In this document: positions 59,183 through 64,000 of the stretch, in pieces
Layout of the letters: every line of letters starts with the position of its first letter
Numbering within the stretch: position 1 is the first letter of the stretch
Source of the DNA: Sialis fuliginosa
Taxonomy: Eukaryota; Arthropoda; Insecta; Megaloptera; Sialidae
Direction: 5' to 3'
Length of the DNA: 64,000 bases
NCBI GenBank assembly: GCA_961205875.1
Contig: OY540812.1
Span: 5,146,001-5,210,000, forward strand
Translations under genes and position numbers: made by a program
Notes under the pieces: model-generated
Database searches by the model: none
Seen by the model: the letters and a program-made list of their open reading frames with translations, nothing else
What the model was told of the DNA's origin: nothing

Positions 59183-59963
59183 CCTTTAACTCACTTAAAC
59201 CGAACGTGTGTTCTATTTTTTTGCTTGTATCGTTGGCCGACGTTTTGTTAAATATTACTATTATTTTTTGGAAATATCTACACAAATATGGATTTTACCA
59301 CTTTCAAAATAACGGTTCGAAATTTAAAATGAGTGTTTAATCTTTTACTATACATAGTTGTCAATTAATACCCCAATGAATTCGTGTCTGCTATGATATC
59401 TATTTCAATACAAAGAAAATACATTGCCATAGAATGTCTTAAAATGCACTCCTTCCAATTAAAATCTAATATTTTTAAACGTCTGAAGTAATTATATTTC
59501 ACAGTGTAATTAACGTAAATTAAATTGCAGTGTAATCCACAAACAAGGTTTGAATTGCTTGCTTATAAATTCAAATGATTTCGCAATCATACAGTGAATG
59601 CAGCAATGAAGACTACGTAAGTCTAATGTGGTTGATTATATAAAGACTCCCTCTACATGTGTGTATGTATGGAGCTCATCTCCATATGGAGTCACGCGAG
59701 GCGACAATGTCTCTCTGTAAGAGGGTATAAACTGCATGGTGCTGTAATTCGTACAGAGTTGGATTTATGATGATTAAAGTATACATTTTTTATTTTATCA
59801 TTAAGATCGTTTGAATTACTTCTTAATTGAGGAATATGTTTTCTTAGATTGGGCTTGTTGAATTAATATCTCAAAAACTATTTGTCCAATTTCATCCTGG
59901 TTTGTTTTATTATAAAACAAGTGTATGTATTGAGGTATTTTTACAATTTTTTTAATGAATATA
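59183..59963. other. AT-rich DNA, no gene supported
   Basis: A 75-codon frame ends at 59340. At 59608-59622 'atgaagactacgtaagt' couples an ATG to a strong donor-like site, too short to call. Confidence 0.35.
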
Positions 59964-60243
59964 CAGTCGGGACTCGTTTATTCTAAGTCTCGTTTATCTG
60001 AAATGCCGAGTTTCGTTTATTCGTAATTTTTTCTCCTTCTTCACCTCTCACCACACTCGAGTCATGGCGTAAACGAATATATTTTTGAATTTTTTTGTAG
60101 AATGGATTAGAGCATTTGTATTCATCTCATTGACTGTACAATATTTTTCAAAAGATTTTAATTTTTTGATATTCATTGTATGCTACGAACGCAACGAAAA
60201 TCATATCTATAGATTTGACGTTAGGTCAGATAGAATACATACA

Positions 60244-60272
60244 TCCTTAATATATATAAAGCTCAACGTCTC

Positions 60273-60314
<42 letters not shown>

Positions 60315-61143
60315 CGTTAGTTACCTTATCACTCGAGAACCACTTATCCGATTTACGAGTTTTTTTTTTTAATTCATAGGTACGTTCTCTGGCCAGGTTA
60401 TAGGCTATATTTTTTTACGTTAGGTAACATAACAACAAAGCAGTGACGATAATAGTAAATCAAGTCGGAAAAAATTTTGCCGTCGGCGCGCTGTTTTGTA
60501 ATACGCTGCCTAAACCGTTCAATATAGAACAAAATAATGTATTAAAGAATTGTGTAGAATCAAAAGTTCTACAATTAAGTCAGCGACACGATATGTCTAA
60601 CTTTTATATTTAAGCCACAATGACTGCTTTTATGTTACAAAAAAAACATAAAATATTTGGGTTTTGTTTACATGGACTTATGACCTGCAAAACATTAATC
60701 CTTATCGAAATAAATGATTTCATCGTCATAAGTACTTAATGTAGATATAGTTTGCCATTTACAGCATCCAATTTGGTCGTATAGTTTAGAAAATATCTTA
60801 AAATATATTTATAAAGGTAACATTTTAAATGTATGGTGTCGTGCCGCATCGAAGCGATGTACATCAGACTGGATTCGCTTACGTTCGGTAGATATTCGGA
60901 GTCCCTCGGCTGACGTTTGAGTTAATTTTGTTTTCAATAATTAACATTTAAATTTAAACAGAACACAAATTATTTGTACTTATTTCTTCTGATTCGTTTT
61001 TGTTAGGTAATTTAGGTATTGATAAATTATTATTACAATAATAACTAATCGTGTTTGTACTTAATTAATTAAACTATATTTTTCAAAAATCCTAAACAAT
61101 AATTCCGTAGTCTACGCGAGCGAAGCCGCGTGGGCCCAGCTAG
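60244..61143 (+). mobile_element. 900-bp non-autonomous Helitron, copy 1
   Basis: Begins TCCTTAATATATATAAAG after A and ends with a GC hairpin (ACGCGAGC..GCCGCGT) and CTAG before T, so it sits between A and T without target duplication, the Helitron rule. Contains a (TCTG) tract near its start and no Rep/helicase. An inverted sister copy is at 62229-63112. Confidence 0.8.
60271..60316 (+). repeat. (TCTG)n microsatellite in Helitron copy 1
   Basis: About ten tetramers, roughly five more than in the sister copy, which accounts for most of the 16-bp length difference. It creates a spurious Val-Cys-Leu-Ser frame. Confidence 0.9.
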
Positions 61144-61638
61144 TATTACATATAATTTACACTTATCACCGTCGTCACTCGTCACCTTGCTCATATTTTG
61201 CCATATTCGAAATTAAAAGTAAAGTAAAATAATTTCACAATCACGATTAACTATTAACGATAAATATTAAATAACAAGGTATATAAAGTTTTCAAAACCA
61301 CAGCACGTATTGCCAACTTAAGAATAGTAAAAATGACACTTCCCGAATAGACAAAATTATCTGTGATAGCTTTTTCATGATTTTGCAATGTCGAATTTGT
61401 ACTTCTTTGATTGTATATGTTGTTAAAATATCAAAAAGGATTTCTTGTAATTGATATTCTATTATACATTTATAACATTTGAATATGTCTTCGTGGTGAC
61501 GTCAATTCCCGCGCCAACGCTGATTGGTCAAGGATCTATACATAACTTGGTGGGAGCCCCTCTCGACTTCGAATAAACGCAACTTTCTCGATTCAAAACG
61601 TTTCAGAAGGCTTAGAATAAACGAGTCCTATCGACTTA

Positions 61639-62228
61639 GAGTGCTGCTGTCGTGGCCGGCGTAAAACATGTCCCTCGATGCGGTTCCCAGAATTAGTAGC
61701 AATCGGTTGATCTGAAATTGAAACTTCAAAGTTTGGTTGAGGTATCATAAATTACCATTTACGTACTTTTATGTATTTTTTGAACGAAGACAGATACTAT
61801 TCACCAAAACAACCTAAGGCCATTTGTATTATTTAATACAATTATGTTAATAAATGTAAAAAAAATTGGAATTTGTATGAACGTGTCATTCGCAGTATTA
61901 ATAAAAGTGTGATTTTGAGTGACCGAGGGCGATTTTTTAATTGAAATGAATATTTTCAGTAATCATTAAAGAAAAATTAATTCTATACAGGTTTTTTGAA
62001 GATAAATATAATTAACGTTGAGAAATTTATATACTGAAAATAATATAATTTCTAGGAAAATATAAAATTTCATGTCTCAGGAAATTTCCAGTTTCAATGT
62101 CCAAGTTACTATTTATTTTTATTTTTCAGTGATTCGGTTGATGAATTCAGTGTTTTTAATCGTATAAATAAAAAATACGAGTGACATTACATAATCATAT
62201 TTTTAGGGTCGATCCATTTATAATTATA
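61639..62228. other. AT-rich DNA, nothing recognised
   Basis: No frame, end or RNA feature could be supported. Confidence 0.4.
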
Positions 62229-63112
62229 CTAGCTGGGCCCACGCGGCTTCGCTCGCGTAGACTACGGAATTATTGTTTAGGATTTTTGAAAAATATAGTT
62301 TAAATAATTAAGTACAAACACGATTAGTTATTATTGTAATAATAATTTATCAATACCTAAATTACCTAACAAAAACGAATCAGAAGAAAAAAGTACAAAT
62401 AATTTGTGTTCTGTTTAAATTTAAATGTTAATTATTGAAAACAAAATAAACACAAACGATCAGCCGAGGAACTCCGAATAACAACCGAGCGTACGCGAAT
62501 CCAGTCTGATGTACTTGCTTCGATGCGGCACGACACCATACATTTAAGATATTATCTTTATAAATATATTTTAAGATATTTTCTAAACTATACGACCAAA
62601 TTGGATGCTGTAAATGGCAAACTATATCTACATTAAGTACTTATGACGATGAAATCATTTATTTCGATATGGATTAATGTTTTGCAGGTCATAAGTCCAT
62701 GTAAACAAAACCCAAATATTTTATGTTTTCTTTGTAACATAAAAGCAGTCATTGTGGCTAAAATATAAAAGTTAGACATATGGTGTCGCGGACTTAATTG
62801 AAGAACTTTTGATTCTACACAATTCTTTATTACATTATTTTGTTCTATATTGAACGGTTTAGGCAGCGTATTACAAAACAGCGCGCCGACGGCAAAATTT
62901 TTTCCGACTTGATTTACTATTATCGTCACTGCTTTGTTGTTATGTTACCTAACGTAAAAAAATATAGCCTATAACCTGGCCAGAGAACGTACCTATGAAT
63001 TAAAAAAAAAAACTCGTAAATCGGATAAGTGGTTCTCGAGTGATAAGGTAACTAACGGACAGACAGACAGACAGACAGACAGAGAGACGTTGAGCTTTAT
63101 ATATATTAAGGA
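62229..63112 (-). mobile_element. 884-bp non-autonomous Helitron, copy 2 (inverted)
   Basis: Reverse orientation: CTAG with the adjacent GC hairpin is at 62229 and the 5' TCCTTAATATATATAAAG starts at 63112, again between A and T. It is very similar to copy 1 throughout. A 98-codon frame (62633-62929, minus, starting at GTG) is open here but interrupted in copy 1, and it has no recognised domain. Confidence 0.8.
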
Positions 63113-63799
63113 TATAAATATACAATAAACAATTAAATCATTCACACTATAGGTATCGCTCAGGTTTTCTCTTTAGTATTACTATACTGAATATTTGACT
63201 GGAACGAGACCGGCCCGAGACCGTCTTAATAGTCTGGATCGACCCTTATAAATAATATTGACTACAAAAACTTAAACGTTTGTAAGTATTTTAATTTAAA
63301 TAATATTTCTATAATTTTTATCGATGAAAGAAACTGAAAAAAAAAATTAGGTCAACATTGATGGAACCCGCACATGCTGACTTTTTTGATATATCAATAG
63401 CTGCTTACATATGTTTGACACACGTTAATTGCTTATGTTGAAATAGTACTATTACTAAACATTTTTATTATAGGTATCTAAGTTACCTTAAAAATTAAAT
63501 GTAATATAGTTTTTTGCTCTGTGATGATATTTATATAGCTATACTTTTTAATTTTATATACCCATTTAACAAAATAGTCCTAAACTGGGTTAATATTATT
63601 ATTACAATAATAATACATAATATTAAGTACGTGTATGTTATAATCTCAAAGCAAGTGATAATCTTCATAATAAATATTACAATAATCGATATGTTTGTAC
63701 AGTGAAGTCATAAAACTAATATAAAACACTGATAAAGTGTAATTACAAAATATCTCAACAACAAGAGTTCTTATAAGTCTCATTTCAAATAGAAAAAAT
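63113..63799. other. AT-rich DNA, nothing recognised
   Basis: A 63-codon Ile-rich frame at 63514-63705 reflects AT-rich composition. Confidence 0.4.
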
Positions 63800-64000
63800 T
63801 GAATATGAATAATATAAATAAATTTACAGTATTTATTCTTTTCTTTTTTAAATTATAGCTTTTTATTTTGTTTATATTTTTACTCCAGTCGTGGATAAAG
63901 TAAAACCAGTAATGAGCACGCAGTAATGAACACTTGCTAATGATTACAAAATGTTAAGTACAACGACACAAAATATATAAAAGAAAGAATCGTCAAATTT
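63800..64000 (+). mobile_element. T4 MITE, running off the window
   Basis: Matches the body of 29720-30251 ('aattatagctttttattttg', 'acgacacaaaatatataaaa', 'gaatcgtcaaattt') and continues past the end. Confidence 0.65.

Larger units (their letters stand above)
59964..61636 (+). mobile_element. Pogo/Tigger-like element with nested Helitron
   Basis: The left end CAGTCGGGACTCGTTTATTC is mirrored by GAATAAACGAGTCC..CGACT at the right, and TA lies on both sides (59962-59963, 61637-61638). 'CTCGTTTATTC'-type termini are typical of pogo/Tigger relatives. A 900-bp Helitron sits inside, leaving about 770 bp of non-coding body. Confidence 0.6.

Noticed and set aside
60085-60372. 95-codon plus-strand frame
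   Set aside because: It spans unrelated DNA, a Helitron end and the TCTG microsatellite, so it is composite and not a gene.
1-64000. tRNA genes
   Set aside because: I looked for 'ggttcgaatcc'-type boxes by eye and found only isolated pieces (for example near 32168) without a cloverleaf.

Overview
The window is AT-rich, repeat-dense nuclear DNA from an insect or other arthropod. I base this on four insect-type 5S rRNA genes with a TATA element at -32, several families of short hAT, Tc1/mariner-pogo, Harbinger-like and Helitron-like elements, and RTE-type tails with the core 'atcaagatcggttcagcg' that is widespread in insects. The order is unresolved. I find no long protein-coding gene. The longest open frames are 98 to 122 codons and fall in repeats or AT-rich noise. 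The window is probably intergenic DNA or very long introns. A few GC-richer islands carry short coding-like frames with splice signals, and these are offered only as candidate exons (512-584, 8233-8387, 9656-9830, 14118-14149, 39393-39534, 42859-42969, 47037-47153, 58797-58909).

Layout: 1-18150 is a mosaic of MITEs and unique AT-rich DNA, with a duplicated GC-rich, TAATTA-rich segment at 15.4 and 16.7 kb and a GATC-studded palindrome at 17.2-17.5 kb. 18403-26236 is one 7.83 kb composite hAT insertion with a perfect 8-bp target duplication. It carries two seemingly identical 563-bp end segments around about 30.5 tandem copies of a 184-bp satellite. 26.4-49.3 kb is again a MITE mosaic, including a 2.4 kb Harbinger-like element (35472-37914), a 283-bp hAT MITE (33122-33404) and a 141-nt near-perfect hairpin (32185-32325). 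49.5-51.7 kb is a 5S rRNA cluster whose spacers contain RTE-type tail sequence; one spacer is split by a 967-bp insert flanked by TTAA. 53.9-54.9 kb holds a second satellite array of six 161-bp units related to the large one. 57265-57478 is a 214-bp hAT MITE that contains one satellite-like core. 59964-61636 is a pogo-like element with a nested Helitron; a second Helitron copy lies inverted at 62229-63112.

How the parts fit: the most striking theme is a link between hAT transposons and satellite DNA. One core (about 45 bp) occurs once inside a small hAT element, six times in a short array, and about 31 times inside a full-sized hAT insertion. This reads like successive stages of a transposon seeding and moving a satellite. 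The second theme is a 5S rRNA cluster joined to an RTE/SINE tail, where one gene has lost its TATA element to an insertion.
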